A stretch of DNA of 64,000 nt, taken from NCBI RefSeq assembly GCF_014779795.1, contig NZ_JACXZS010000013.1:1-64000 (forward strand), given 5' to 3'. The translations under genes were made by a program, and so were the position numbers. This document shows, in pieces, positions 41,205-50,330 of this stretch. The notes beneath the pieces were generated by a model. That model was not told the DNA's origin, did no database searches, and was given only the letters and a program-made list of their open reading frames with translations. The first letter of the stretch is position 1; each line of letters opens with the position of its first letter. The stretch comes from Microbacterium helvum (lineage in GTDB: Bacteria > Actinomycetota > Actinomycetes > Actinomycetales > Microbacteriaceae).

Positions 41205-43158
41205 GGGTCACTCCTTCGAGAGGTACAGACAGGGGAAGAGTGGATGCCGCACCCCGGTGCCGCGGCATGACGCCGGAGTTCACCGTGTGCAGAGTCAGGT
41301 CGGCGCGGTGCGCGGGCGGCAGGTCGATCACGACCGCATCGTCGCCCGGGTCGAGCTCGCGCGTCACCGAGACCTGGTGCCCGGGGGTCGCCGCGTACGC
41401 GGTGCTGCGACCGGGATACACGCCGTCGGCCTCGGTGTGGGCGGTGACCGATGCGATGCGCCGCTCGCCGAAGCGCGAGGCCCGCACCACCACGCGGCGA
41501 GCGCGGGTGGTCGACGTGTTCACGAGCGACACGTCGATGTCATCGCCGTCCAGGCGCGACACGAGCGCAGCGACATCGGGCGGCAGTCCCGGGCGGCCGG
41601 CCGCGACATCCTCGTAGACCACGGCCGCGAACGGCAGCCCGCCGTTGTAGAGCACCTGCGGGGTGCCTGAGATCAGCTGGCTCAGCACCTCGGTGACCAC
41701 CGGGTTCACGCGCTGCCAGAAGTGCAGGTGTGCGGCATCCGGATCCGTCGGGGCGCCCTGCATCAGCGCGACGCGACGTGCGACCTGGCCGAGCGCCATC
41801 TCGAGCGCGCGCTCCGGGTAGTCGGGCAGCTCGCCGTCGAGGAATGCCAGCCACGGCGCCTCATGCCCCGCCTCGGCCTTGTCGCGGAACGGCTTCACCG
41901 GATCGGCCATGGGCGGCAGGCCCTCGACGGCGCGGCGCAGGCGCGCCAGGTCGTCGTCGCGGCGCGACCACCACCACACCCACAGCGGCAGCTCGAGCGG
42001 CATGGGGCCGTAGTCGAACCAGCCGTGGCGCCCGAACCGGTGCGGCACCAGGAGCGACGGGGTGGCGGCATCCTCTCCCCAGCGCGCGAGCCAGCCGCCC
42101 CGCAGACTGAACGGGGTCTCGGCGATGGGGGCGACGATCGCGTGGTCGAGCACCGTGTCGAGTACGGTGCGCGCCATGTCGAGCGCGGAGTCGTCGCCCG
42201 TGACGAACGCCTCGTTGATGCCGGCGATGACCGTGGCCATGCCCACCGAGGGGAGGCCGTGCGGCCACGTCCAGCCGTAGTGCCCGCCGTGCCAGCGACC
42301 CTCGTGCAGACCGCCGACGACTCCGTCGGGCGAGACGTTGTCGGGGATCAGCCCGGCGTTCTCGGCGGCACGGGCGCGCCAGCCGTCGACGTAGGTGCGC
42401 AGCCACGCGGCCGAGGCCTCGTCGCCGTCGTACAGCCAGCGGTTCGCGACGAGGCTCGTCGCGGCGAGGTTCACCGCGACATCGCCCGCAGCGGCCCGGT
42501 GCATTGCCTCGCCCATCGCGGTCGCGAGCGCCGGGTCGGCCAGGTCGTCCCACTCGGCGACGCCGGGCACGTACTCCAGCGGCAAGCCATACGCGCGCAT
42601 CTCACGGCGGTCGGCCGAGTACGGCTCGGGTTCGTCGCTGAGACCGGGGCGCGGACCGAGGGCGCCGTTGTGGGGCGCGGTGATGATGTTGTGGATGCCG
42701 TCATAGTTGCCGTTCGCGGCATCCACATACAGCTGCGCGAACCGTCGGGCGCGCTCGGCGAACACCGGGTCGGCAGGGTCGGCGGCGCACAGCGCGTAGA
42801 AGAAGATGAGCGACTCGCCCTGGTGGAACCAGTCGTACCCGTTCTCGTACTCGCCGGTGACCATGCCGGCCTCGGCGAGCTGCGCGGTCACGCCCTCCCA
42901 GTGGCGCTTGGCCGCGGCGAGCACCTCGTCGCTCCCGCCCAGCAGGTAGAACGCCGGCCAGTTGAAGTAGGGCTCGTACAGGTCGTCGACTCCGTCGCGG
43001 TCCTCGAACACCGCGTCGAACTTCACACCGCCGTCGGGGCGCGTGAAGGTCTCCGAGAACACGCGCCACGCGTCTTCGATCTCGGCGAACAGCCGGCGCT
43101 GCAGCACTGCCCAGGCAGGGATCGCCGTCAGCGGACGGACGGGAAGGGGCTCAGGCAT
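41197..43158 (-). CDS. Large unknown protein of the fucose operon, predicted alpha/alpha-toroid with C-terminal beta domain
   Basis: 653 residues, no signal peptide, so cytoplasmic. The first 470 residues show repeated helical pairs with aromatic and acidic motifs (YFNWPAFYLLGG, YENGYDWFHQGESLIFFY, WHGGHYGWTWPHG, WWWSRRDDD), reminiscent of alpha/alpha-barrel glycosidases or lyases. The last 150 residues look beta-rich (DIDVSLVNTSTTRARRVVV). I recognise no named family. It begins four bases after the second permease gene, so it is in the importer operon. It may cleave imported fuco-oligosaccharides. That is inference from position. Confidence 0.7.
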   Translation of the reverse strand: MPEPLPVRPLTAIPAWAVLQRRLFAEIEDAWRVFSETFTRPDGGVKFDAVFEDRDGVDDLYEPYFNWPAFYLLGGSDEVLAAAKRHWEGVTAQLAEAGMVTGEYENGYDWFHQGESLIFFYALCAADPADPVFAERARRFAQLYVDAANGNYDGIHNIITAPHNGALGPRPGLSDEPEPYSADRREMRAYGLPLEYVPGVAEWDDLADPALATAMGEAMHRAAAGDVAVNLAATSLVANRWLYDGDEASAAWLRTYVDGWRARAAENAGLIPDNVSPDGVVGGLHEGRWHGGHYGWTWPHGLPSVGMATVIAGINEAFVTGDDSALDMARTVLDTVLDHAIVAPIAETPFSLRGGWLARWGEDAATPSLLVPHRFGRHGWFDYGPMPLELPLWVWWWSRRDDDLARLRRAVEGLPPMADPVKPFRDKAEAGHEAPWLAFLDGELPDYPERALEMALGQVARRVALMQGAPTDPDAAHLHFWQRVNPVVTEVLSQLISGTPQVLYNGGLPFAAVVYEDVAAGRPGLPPDVAALVSRLDGDDIDVSLVNTSTTRARRVVVRASRFGERRIASVTAHTEADGVYPGRSTAYAATPGHQVSVTRELDPGDDAVVIDLPPAHRADLTLHTVNSGVMPRHRGAASTLPLSVPLEGVTHV

Positions 43159-43162
43159 CCGT

Positions 43163-44116
43163 TCAGCCCTTCGTCGCCCCGGCGGCCAGGCCGCCGATGA
43201 TGTGCCGCTGCATGATGATGAAGAAGATCACCGCGGGCGCGATCGCCAGCAGGAGCGTCGGGAAGAGCACGGTGTAGTCGGTCGAGTACTCGCCCACCGC
43301 CGCGTACACGCCGGTGGTGACGGTGTAGATGCCCGAGCCGGGGCCGAGGATGATCTGCGGGCTGACGAAGTCGTTCCACACGCCGATCGAGTTGAGCACG
43401 ATGATCGTCGCGACCACGGGACGCATGATCGGGAAGATGCACGACCAGAAGGCGCGCATCCGGCTCGCGCCGTCGAGGGCGGCGGCCTCGTCGATGTCGC
43501 GAGGAACCGTGCGCAGGTAGGCGGCGAACAGGAAGATCGTCACCGGCAGGGTCGCAGCGGTCTCGAACAGGATGAATCCGGGGATCGTGTTGATGAGGCC
43601 GAGCACGCGCAGCACGAACACGACGGGGATGAGCGTCACCTGGCCGGGGATGAACAGGCCAGACACGAACACTACGAGCAGCAGCACGTGCCAGCGGGTG
43701 CGACCGCGGGCGATCACATAGGCGACCGGCGCCGACAGCACGATGCAGAAGAAGTTGACCAGCGCGACGAACAGCAGCGTGATGCCGTAGGCGCCGACCA
43801 CGTTGAACTTCTCGCTCGTGATCGCGGCCCACAGGTGGTCGAACGTGAACATCTCGGGCGTGATCAGCAGCGGATGCAGCACGATGTCGGCCTGCGGCTT
43901 GAAGGCGCTGATCAGCAGGATGTACATCGGCACGAGCATGATCAGCGCGAGGGCGCCGAGCAGGATCCACTTGACGATCGTGACGGCCAGCGGCGTGCGC
44001 TCGGCGGCGGAGCCCGGGCCGCGACGGCGACCGCTGCGGCGCGGCTTGCGGCGCACATCGGCGAGGTAGACCTCGCCCGCGATGCTGGGGCCGGTGGTCT
44101 CGGTCGAGATGGTCAT
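43163..44116 (-). CDS. Carbohydrate ABC transporter permease (MalG-type)
   Basis: 317 residues, six membrane helices after an Arg-rich N-terminus. The EAA loop is ALDGASRMRAFWSCIFPIMRP near residue 211, where the ATPase docks. This is the CUT1 second permease. Its ATG overlaps the stop of the first permease (ATGA). No ATPase gene is in the operon, as usual for CUT1 systems that share MsiK-type ATPases. The substrate is inferred as fucose or fuco-oligosaccharide. Confidence 0.92.
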   Translation of the reverse strand: MTISTETTGPSIAGEVYLADVRRKPRRSGRRRGPGSAAERTPLAVTIVKWILLGALALIMLVPMYILLISAFKPQADIVLHPLLITPEMFTFDHLWAAITSEKFNVVGAYGITLLFVALVNFFCIVLSAPVAYVIARGRTRWHVLLLVVFVSGLFIPGQVTLIPVVFVLRVLGLINTIPGFILFETAATLPVTIFLFAAYLRTVPRDIDEAAALDGASRMRAFWSCIFPIMRPVVATIIVLNSIGVWNDFVSPQIILGPGSGIYTVTTGVYAAVGEYSTDYTVLFPTLLLAIAPAVIFFIIMQRHIIGGLAAGATKG

Positions 44117-45090
44117 GATTCGCTCGCCTTCTGGTCGGCGCCGCGGCGGGCGAAGGTCACGGCCAGGCCGATGACCGCGGTCACGACCAGCAGCACGATG
44201 GACTGCGCCGCGCCGAACCCGAGGTTCGCGTGCGCGAACGAGTCGCGGAGGATCTGGTAGACGATGGTCTGCGTCGAGGCGGCCGGGCCGCCGTCGGTCA
44301 GGGCCAGGATGATGTCGTACGCCTTGAGCAGGCCGACGAGGGTGAGCACGAGGTTCACGGTGACCACCGGAGCGATGAGGGGCACCGTGATGCTCTTGAA
44401 CTGCTGCCAGCGGGATGCCCCGTCGACTGTGGCGGCCTCGTAGTACTCGGCGGGAACGGACTTGATGCCGGCCAGGTACAGGATCATGTTGAAGCCGAAG
44501 TGCGACCACACGATGGTGGCGATCACACTCACCTTGGCGAAGGTCACATCCGTCAGGAAGGGGAGAGGGCTCACCCCGAACTGCGTCAGCAGGGAGTTGA
44601 CCGCCCCCTGCGGCGAGAGGATCGCCGACCACAGGAACCCGATGATAAGCGCGCTGATGATGTACGGGTAGAAGAAGATCGTGCGCATCACCGTGTTGGT
44701 GCGCGTGTTGCCGGCGATGAGGGCGGCGACGCCCAGCCCGATGCCGTTGCACAGGATCGTGCCGGCCACCGCGATGACGGCGGTGAAGATCGCGGCGTCG
44801 ATCGTGCGCGGGTTCTTGAACGCCTTGGCGTAGTTGTCGAGCCCGATGAAGTCGAAGTGCAGGCTGTAGCCGTTCCAGTCGGTGAAGCTCAGCACGACGG
44901 CCAGCAGCATCGGGATCAGGAACATCGCGATGAACACGATGAGCGCGGGCCCCGCCATGATCGCCCCGGCGAGGCGGTCCTGCCACGAGGTGAGCCCGCG
45001 TCGGCGAGGCGTCGCCTTCGCCCTCGGACTCGTGGTGCCCGCGAGCCGGGCCACGGTGTCGGCCATATCAGTCTGCTTTCGTGTCGTCAT
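44113..45090 (-). CDS. Carbohydrate ABC transporter permease (MalF/UgpA-type)
   Basis: 325 residues with six membrane helices. The EAA motif is EYYEAATVDGASRWQQFKSI near residue 218. The N-terminal 40 residues are basic and cytoplasmic. It forms the heterodimeric channel with the following permease. The ATG at 45090 lies 127 bases after the sugar-binding protein gene, separated by a stable hairpin that may lower its expression relative to the binding protein. Confidence 0.92.
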   Translation of the reverse strand: MTTRKQTDMADTVARLAGTTSPRAKATPRRRGLTSWQDRLAGAIMAGPALIVFIAMFLIPMLLAVVLSFTDWNGYSLHFDFIGLDNYAKAFKNPRTIDAAIFTAVIAVAGTILCNGIGLGVAALIAGNTRTNTVMRTIFFYPYIISALIIGFLWSAILSPQGAVNSLLTQFGVSPLPFLTDVTFAKVSVIATIVWSHFGFNMILYLAGIKSVPAEYYEAATVDGASRWQQFKSITVPLIAPVVTVNLVLTLVGLLKAYDIILALTDGGPAASTQTIVYQILRDSFAHANLGFGAAQSIVLLVVTAVIGLAVTFARRGADQKASES

Positions 45091-45162
45091 CGAAACGAGG
45101 GATGCCGGGCCTCGGGGCCGCCGGCGTGCCCGGGGTCTTGCGGGAGTCGGGGTCGGGGAGGT

Positions 45163-45212
45163 TGCCGCCGCGCCGGATCGGCGGCGCTCATCGCGTCACC
45201 GGCGCGGCGGCA
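45163..45212 (-). terminator. Hairpin between sugar-binding protein and permease genes
   Basis: TGCCGCCGCGCC (45163-45174) pairs perfectly with GGCGCGGCGGCA (45201-45212), loop of 26 bases. It starts six bases after the binding-protein stop. Such structures in sugar ABC operons protect the upstream message or attenuate the permeases. Confidence 0.6.
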
Positions 45213-45217
45213 GGTCA

Positions 45218-46492
45218 TCACTGGATGTTGGCCGTGAACCAGGCGTCCATCGAGCTGTTCACGTCGGCGGCGGAGGTGCCGCCGAGCAGCGCCTGCGTCT
45301 GCGTGTTGATCTCGCCCGAGTAGCCGTCGGGGAGCTTCTTCTCGCCGTAGCCGCCACCGGTCGGGGTGTACGCCGACGCCGGGGTGTCGGACACGATCTG
45401 CAGCAGCTCTTTGCCGAGGTCGGTCATGTCGTACTCGTAGCCGTCTCGGTAGTTGCCGTCGACCTCGAGCTGGCTCATGACGGCGTCCTCGTCGGTGACG
45501 AGCCACTCCACGAGGTCGGCCGCCGCGTCGGCGTGCTTCGACTCCTTCATGATCACGTACGGGCTGGCGATGTTGGCGCCCATGGCCGGATCCTTCACGC
45601 CGTCGACCGCGGGGCCGCGGAAGACGCCGATCGGGGCCGGGTCGGTGGCCTTCGCCTCGCTGCCGACGAACCAGCTGCCCATCGGGTAGATGGCTGCACC
45701 GCCGCTGAGGAAGGTCTGCTCGGCGTCGACGTACTTCACGCCCAGCGCGTCGGCGTTCGTGTACCCCTCGGCGATCCAGTCCGCGTAGAGCTCGGTGTAG
45801 TCGCCGTAGCTCTTCGAGAACGTGGTCTTGCCGTCGTTCATGTCGGCGTACCAGTCGGCGTTGTCGCCCACGACCGACGGCAGCGCGAGCGTCTGCAGCG
45901 CGTAGCTCGACATCCAGTCGCCGCCGGTGAGGATCGGCGTCCAGCCGGCGTCCTTGAGCTTGCCGAGGTCATCGGTCAGCTCGTCGACCGTGGTGGGCAC
46001 CTCGTCGATGCCGGCCTCGGCGAACGCGTCCTTGTTGTAGAACCAGAGGCTCTGCAGCTGCACGCCGACGCCGGCCATGTAGTACTTGCCGTCGATCGAG
46101 TACTGGTCGGCGAGCGGACCGCTCGTGGCCCAGTCGTAGTCCGACAGATCGACGAGCTCTTCGGCGAGCTCGGGCGAGGGCGCCACCGACTGCACGATGT
46201 CGGGCGCCTGGCCGGCGGCGAGAAGTCGCGGCACGGCAGCGCTCACGCCCTCCTGGCCGGGGTTGTCGATCACGACATCGACGTTCGGGTGGGCCTTCTC
46301 GTACGGCGCGACGAGCTCGTTCCACCAGTCCTCGGTGAGGTTCGGCGTCACGTTGACGAGAACGCGAAGCTGGATCTTCTCGTCGTCCTTGCTGCTATCA
46401 CCCCCGCTCTGGGGGCTGGAGGAGCAGCCGGCAAGAAGCGTCACGGCGGCCGCTCCGGCGCCGATCGCTGTGAGGGTACGTCTGCTGATCAT
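45218..46492 (-). CDS. ABC transporter sugar-binding lipoprotein
   Basis: 424 residues. The lipobox is LLAGC, followed by a Ser/Gly linker. The mature part is a CUT1-type solute-binding protein (TEDWWNELVAPYEKAHPNVDV, PDIVQSVAPSPEL, GGAAIYPMGSWFVGSEA). It captures the sugar outside the membrane for the two permeases that follow. The ATG at 46492 is chosen because the signal peptide and an AGAGG site fit; a more upstream in-frame ATG exists. A candidate operator lies 48-60 bases upstream. Confidence 0.92.
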   Translation of the reverse strand: MISRRTLTAIGAGAAAVTLLAGCSSSPQSGGDSSKDDEKIQLRVLVNVTPNLTEDWWNELVAPYEKAHPNVDVVIDNPGQEGVSAAVPRLLAAGQAPDIVQSVAPSPELAEELVDLSDYDWATSGPLADQYSIDGKYYMAGVGVQLQSLWFYNKDAFAEAGIDEVPTTVDELTDDLGKLKDAGWTPILTGGDWMSSYALQTLALPSVVGDNADWYADMNDGKTTFSKSYGDYTELYADWIAEGYTNADALGVKYVDAEQTFLSGGAAIYPMGSWFVGSEAKATDPAPIGVFRGPAVDGVKDPAMGANIASPYVIMKESKHADAAADLVEWLVTDEDAVMSQLEVDGNYRDGYEYDMTDLGKELLQIVSDTPASAYTPTGGGYGEKKLPDGYSGEINTQTQALLGGTSAADVNSSMDAWFTANIQ

Positions 46493-46539
46493 CGTCGATC
46501 CTCTCGTGGGCACATCATCGGGACGGGTCGAACATACAC

Positions 46540-46552
46540 TAATCGATAATCG
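46540..46552 (-). promoter_or_regulatory. Candidate GntR operator upstream of the sugar-binding protein gene
   Basis: On the minus strand CGATTATCGATTA, identical over 13 bases to the site in front of the SGNH-GntR operon. It overlaps GATAA-TCGG-TTATC, an imperfect palindrome at 46545-46558. It is AT-rich and suitably placed for repression. Confidence 0.6.
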
Positions 46553-46571
46553 GTTATCAACAATGGAGATC

Positions 46572-47897
46572 TCATGACGTGAGGAATCTCACGACCGCCG
46601 GGCCGACGGCCTCGACCGGCACCTCGACGACGAGCACGTCGCCTCGCCGCTCGGCCGCCACCGGCGCTCCGTCGACCGTCACGGCGGTGGCGGCATCCAC
46701 TCCCGACGGGCTCGCGATCTCGACCCGACCGGCCGCGTCGACGATCGCGTTGGCGCGGTCGCCCGTGCGCGTCCAGCGCACCCATGGCCCATCGGAGGAC
46801 GGCGCGCCCTGAAGGGGCCGCGATCCGAACACGGCATCGCCGTGGCGCGCGTTCCACGCGCCGAGCGCGCGCAGCGTCGCCTGCTGCGGGGCGGGGAGGG
46901 TTCCGGATGCCGTGGGGCCGACGTTCAGCAGCAGGTTGCCGCCGCGCGACACGACGTCGATGAACAGGCGGATCGCCGCCGGTCCATCCAGGTTGTGCTC
47001 GGAACCTTCCAGGCGGTTGTAGCCGAAGGAGTACCCGATGCCGCGGCAGTTCTCCCACGCCGCCGACCCTTCGTTCGACCGGCCGCTCTCGTACTCGCTG
47101 GTGAGGAAGTCGGCGTGCACGCCGCTCCAGCGGTCGTTGACGACGCCGTCTGGCGTCGCGGTGTAGAAGCGGTCGAACACGTCGGCGAGGCTGAACGGCC
47201 CGGGCGCGTGGCCCGCGACGGGCCAGCCGATGTCGCCCCACAAGAGGTCGGGGCGGTACCGCTCGATGAGGTCGACGAGGTGATCGTGCGCGTAGCGGGC
47301 GTACTCGTCGCCCGCCGGCGGCACCAGCTGCGCATCGGACTCGATGGGCGCCGCCGCCCCCACGTGCCAGTCCAGCCCGCCGGAGTAGTATGCGCCGAAG
47401 CGCAGGCCGGCTGCGCGCGCCGCCTCGGCGAACTCGCCGACCAGGTCACGTCGAGGCCCGCGGCCGACAGCGTTGCGATCACCCGTGTGCGGAGCATCCC
47501 ACAGCGCGATGCCGTCGTGATGCTTCGTCGTCGGCACGACATAGCGCGCGCCGGCTGCGGCGAACATCGCCACCAGCGCGTCGGCATCGAACGCGTCGGC
47601 GGTCCAGTCGTCGAGGAACTCGTCGTACGGCCGCCCCTGATAGGTCTCGCGGTGATGCTCGGCCGCGGGACTCCCGGCGATGCGGATCGTGTTCGCGTAC
47701 CACTCGGCGTACGGGTTATGGCGGTACCACCGGGTGTCGTCGATCGTGCCGAGCGCGCCGATCGGCTCTGCCCACGCCGGCACCGAGTACGCCCCCCAGT
47801 GCACGAAGATGCCGAGCTTCGCGTCGCGGAACCAGTCCGGCACCGGCCTCTCGAACCGTTCATACTCTCGGGGTCGGGTGTCGACGTCCTGGTCCAT
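46572..47897 (-). CDS. Alpha-L-fucosidase, GH29
   Basis: 441 residues, no signal peptide, so it acts on imported oligosaccharides. GH29 blocks are WFRDAKLGIFVHWGAYSVPAW at the start, VVPTTKHHDGIALWD, and LLWGDIGWP with the catalytic nucleophile Asp. GGNLLLNVGPTASG follows, and a short C-terminal beta domain. It retains the anomeric configuration while releasing L-fucose. AGGAGG lies seven bases before the ATG. The sugar-binding protein gene starts 79 bases downstream with its own candidate operator. Confidence 0.92.
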   Translation of the reverse strand: MDQDVDTRPREYERFERPVPDWFRDAKLGIFVHWGAYSVPAWAEPIGALGTIDDTRWYRHNPYAEWYANTIRIAGSPAAEHHRETYQGRPYDEFLDDWTADAFDADALVAMFAAAGARYVVPTTKHHDGIALWDAPHTGDRNAVGRGPRRDLVGEFAEAARAAGLRFGAYYSGGLDWHVGAAAPIESDAQLVPPAGDEYARYAHDHLVDLIERYRPDLLWGDIGWPVAGHAPGPFSLADVFDRFYTATPDGVVNDRWSGVHADFLTSEYESGRSNEGSAAWENCRGIGYSFGYNRLEGSEHNLDGPAAIRLFIDVVSRGGNLLLNVGPTASGTLPAPQQATLRALGAWNARHGDAVFGSRPLQGAPSSDGPWVRWTRTGDRANAIVDAAGRVEIASPSGVDAATAVTVDGAPVAAERRGDVLVVEVPVEAVGPAVVRFLTS

Positions 47898-47947
47898 TCC
47901 GGGTCCTCCTCGCCAGGTCCCGCAGCGGCGCGGGCCGGTCATCGATG

Positions 47948-47960
47948 CTATCGATAACCG
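47948..47960 (-). promoter_or_regulatory. Candidate GntR operator upstream of the fucosidase gene
   Basis: On the minus strand CGGTTATCGATAG, matching the other two sites in 10 of 13 positions and sharing the TTATCGAT core. It lies 51-63 bases before the fucosidase start. A second ATCGAT is nine bases away. Confidence 0.5.
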
Positions 47961-48000
47961 ATGAGAGTCGGGATGCGGGGCGCCCGGGTAACGTGGCCGC

Positions 48001-49263
48001 ATGACCAGCCTCCCCCCGGCCCCGCCCACGTTCGACGCGCGGCCGCTCGTCGAACCGGTGCCGCCCGGCGCGGCGCGGGCGTTCACGCAAGAGCTCAAGC
48101 GCACCGGGCGGCTGCCGTCGGCCTCGAACGCCGCCATCGTGATCGTCGGCGTCACGCTCGTCGGCGTGGTGGTGTTCGGCTCGATGGTCGTCACGATGAT
48201 CAGCGCCGTCTTCGGCGCGATCATGGGCGCCATGCAGGGTGGATCGCTGGTCGCGCTCTTCGGTGCGCTGGTCCCTGTGCTGTTCTTCGGCGCGATCATC
48301 GCCGTCGCGGTCGTCCTGATCGTGCGCAGCGCGCGCACGGGCGACGAGCGCCGCTACCGCCTCGATGGGTTCGCGCGCGCGAACGGCATGTCGTACGTGC
48401 CGCAGTTCGGGAACCCCGGCCTGCCGGGCATGATCTTCTCGCTCGGCAGCGCACGCAACGCGACCGACCTGGTGCGCGGCGACCGGCCCCGTTTCGTCGA
48501 GTTCGGCAACTACGCCTACACGACCGGCTCAGGAAAGAACAAGACCACGCACCGGTGGGGCTACGTCGCCGTCAAGCTCGACGTTCCGCTGCCCAACATC
48601 GTGCTCGATGCGACCAGCAACAACTCGCTGTTCGGTTCGAACCTGCCGGCGTCGTTCGACAAGGACCAGCGGCTGAGCCTCGAGGGCGACTTCGACCGCT
48701 ACTTCGACCTGTACTGCCCGGCCGGCTACGAGACCGATGCGCTGTACCTGTTCACGCCCGACATCATGGCGCGCTTCATCGACCACGCCGCGGCCCTCGA
48801 CGTCGAGATCGTCGACGACTGGCTGTTCCTCTACGCGCGGCGCGACTTCTCGACGCTCGACCCGGCGACGTGGGCATGGCTGTTCTCGGTCGTCGGCGCG
48901 CTGCTCGACAAGTTCGCGCAGTGGGCGCGCTGGCGCGACGATCGCCTCGCCGCCGCGGCGGCTGCGACGCCGGCGACGCCGCAAGCGATGATTCCGGATG
49001 CCGCCGCCCCCGGCACCGGCCCGGTCACGGCCGGGGCGGTCCAGGGTGGCGGCGGTGCGGCATCCACCGTCCCCTTCGTGGCCCCGCTGGACGCGCTCCG
49101 CCCGCCGCCGGGCGTCGCCCCGCAGGGACGCCGGCTGGAGCGCCGCGTGCCATGGCTCCCGATCATCATCATCGGCGCCTTCGTGCTGTTCTGGATCCTG
49201 TCGCAGCTCGGCGTGCTCGGCGGGCTGCTGGGCGGCCTGGTCGGCGGCCTCACCGGCGGCTGA
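48001..49263 (+). CDS. Membrane protein, DUF3137-like, function unknown
   Basis: 420 residues. Two helices near the N-terminus (AAIVIVGVTLVGVVVFGSMVV, LFGALVPVLFFGAIIAVAVV), a soluble domain of about 200 residues (GFARANGMSYVPQFGNPG, YFDLYCPAGYETDALYLFTPDIMA), a Pro/Ala-rich linker and one C-terminal helix (LPIIIIGAFVLFWILSQLGVL). The soluble part resembles proteins annotated as DUF3137 in actinobacteria. No catalytic residues are evident. Divergent from the fucosidase, with 103 bases between. Confidence 0.65.
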   Translation: MTSLPPAPPTFDARPLVEPVPPGAARAFTQELKRTGRLPSASNAAIVIVGVTLVGVVVFGSMVVTMISAVFGAIMGAMQGGSLVALFGALVPVLFFGAIIAVAVVLIVRSARTGDERRYRLDGFARANGMSYVPQFGNPGLPGMIFSLGSARNATDLVRGDRPRFVEFGNYAYTTGSGKNKTTHRWGYVAVKLDVPLPNIVLDATSNNSLFGSNLPASFDKDQRLSLEGDFDRYFDLYCPAGYETDALYLFTPDIMARFIDHAAALDVEIVDDWLFLYARRDFSTLDPATWAWLFSVVGALLDKFAQWARWRDDRLAAAAAATPATPQAMIPDAAAPGTGPVTAGAVQGGGGAASTVPFVAPLDALRPPPGVAPQGRRLERRVPWLPIIIIGAFVLFWILSQLGVLGGLLGGLVGGLTGG

Positions 49264-49355
49264 ACGATCCGAAGCGTGGGGAATTGTCCCCATCGCAGCC
49301 CTCGCGACCGTTCGGCACCGTGGTGAGCGACTGTGTCGAGACGGAGGACGGACCC

Positions 49356-50102
49356 ATGCGCATCACGACGAAGACCGCGACGGCACTCGTCGCCCTGGCA
49401 GCCGTGGCCGCGGTGGTCACCGGGTGCAGCGCCCCGGCCGAGTCGGCGCCGACCGAGACGGCCGCGGCCTCGACGCCGGCACCGACTCCGACCACGCCGT
49501 CCGCGCCCTCGGGCTGCCCGGAGCTCGCGGTCGGCGTGGTGGTGACCGCCGATCAGCTCGACGACTGCGCGGCGCGGCGCATGGTGGACTCGGCCGGGTT
49601 CGCGTACGACACGCTCACCAACGACGAACCTGGCACGAACCGCTACGACACCGCGACCGGGGACTTCGAATCGCTGACCGCGTCGCTCTCGATCATCGTG
49701 GTCGATGGCGAGGCATGGGTGAAGACCGCGGAGTCGGACTGGCAGGCTCCCGATCAGGATTCCGAGGATTTCGGGATCGCGGCGGGGAGCCAAGTCGCCG
49801 CGAACTACACCTCAGGCGACCCAGATCACGCGGTCCGCACCTTCGTGGGCGCCATGGACGGGCCAGGCGCGGGCGGCGAGTTCACCGTGACCGGCACCGG
49901 CGAACGCCTCGGCGAAGAGGTCTTCGTGATGACGGGCACATCGTTCATCGGCAGCACCGGTTACGACGCGACCCGCGAGTACACGGCCGACTACGTGCTC
50001 ATGGCATCGTCCGGCAGCGGCAGCTTCAACACCCGAGACTTCACCAGCACGGTAACCATCACCGAGTTCGACAAGGCGCAGAAGATCACCGCCCCGAACT
50101 GA
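49356..50102 (+). CDS. Lipoprotein, LppX/LprG-like fold possible
   Basis: 248 residues. Lipobox VVTGC is followed by a Pro/Thr/Ala-rich linker of 30 residues. The mature domain (FESLTASLSIIVVDGEAWVKTAESDW, YDATREYTADYVLMASSG) has repeating beta strands, similar to lipid-binding lipoproteins of actinobacteria. GGAGG lies eight bases before the ATG. The role is unknown, and the fold assignment is tentative. Same strand as the DUF3137-like gene, 92 bases downstream. Confidence 0.65.
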   Translation: MRITTKTATALVALAAVAAVVTGCSAPAESAPTETAAASTPAPTPTTPSAPSGCPELAVGVVVTADQLDDCAARRMVDSAGFAYDTLTNDEPGTNRYDTATGDFESLTASLSIIVVDGEAWVKTAESDWQAPDQDSEDFGIAAGSQVAANYTSGDPDHAVRTFVGAMDGPGAGGEFTVTGTGERLGEEVFVMTGTSFIGSTGYDATREYTADYVLMASSGSGSFNTRDFTSTVTITEFDKAQKITAPN

Positions 50103-50181
50103 CCGGGATCGCCCAGGACCAGGGGCGTATGCTGTCGGGCGTGCAGAACTCGGTCACGACGCCCCGCGGGCGTAAGGGGGT

Positions 50182-50204
50182 CCTCGGCGCCAGACGCGCC
50201 GAGG
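50182..50204 (+). terminator. Hairpin after the lipoprotein gene
   Basis: CCTCGGCGC pairs with GCGCCGAGG around a five-base loop, 80 bases beyond the stop. There is no T-run. It may terminate the upstream message. Confidence 0.45.
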
Positions 50205-50330
50205 GGATGTAGCTGTGCGCGTCGCCCGGTCTTCGACCAGGGGTGACGCAGCCCGCATCCTCCGCGAGCCGTCGGCTTGCGGCATCCCATCGTTCGCCGA
50301 AACCGGCGATCCCTCGTGAATCAAGGAATC

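Noticed and set aside
43163-44986. Single 607-codon fusion of the two permeases
   Set aside because: The front half is an out-of-frame reading of the first permease; the two genes are separate with an ATGA overlap.
50103-50330. Possible tRNA or small RNA because of a strong hairpin
   Set aside because: No cloverleaf or anticodon arm is visible; the hairpin fits a terminator.
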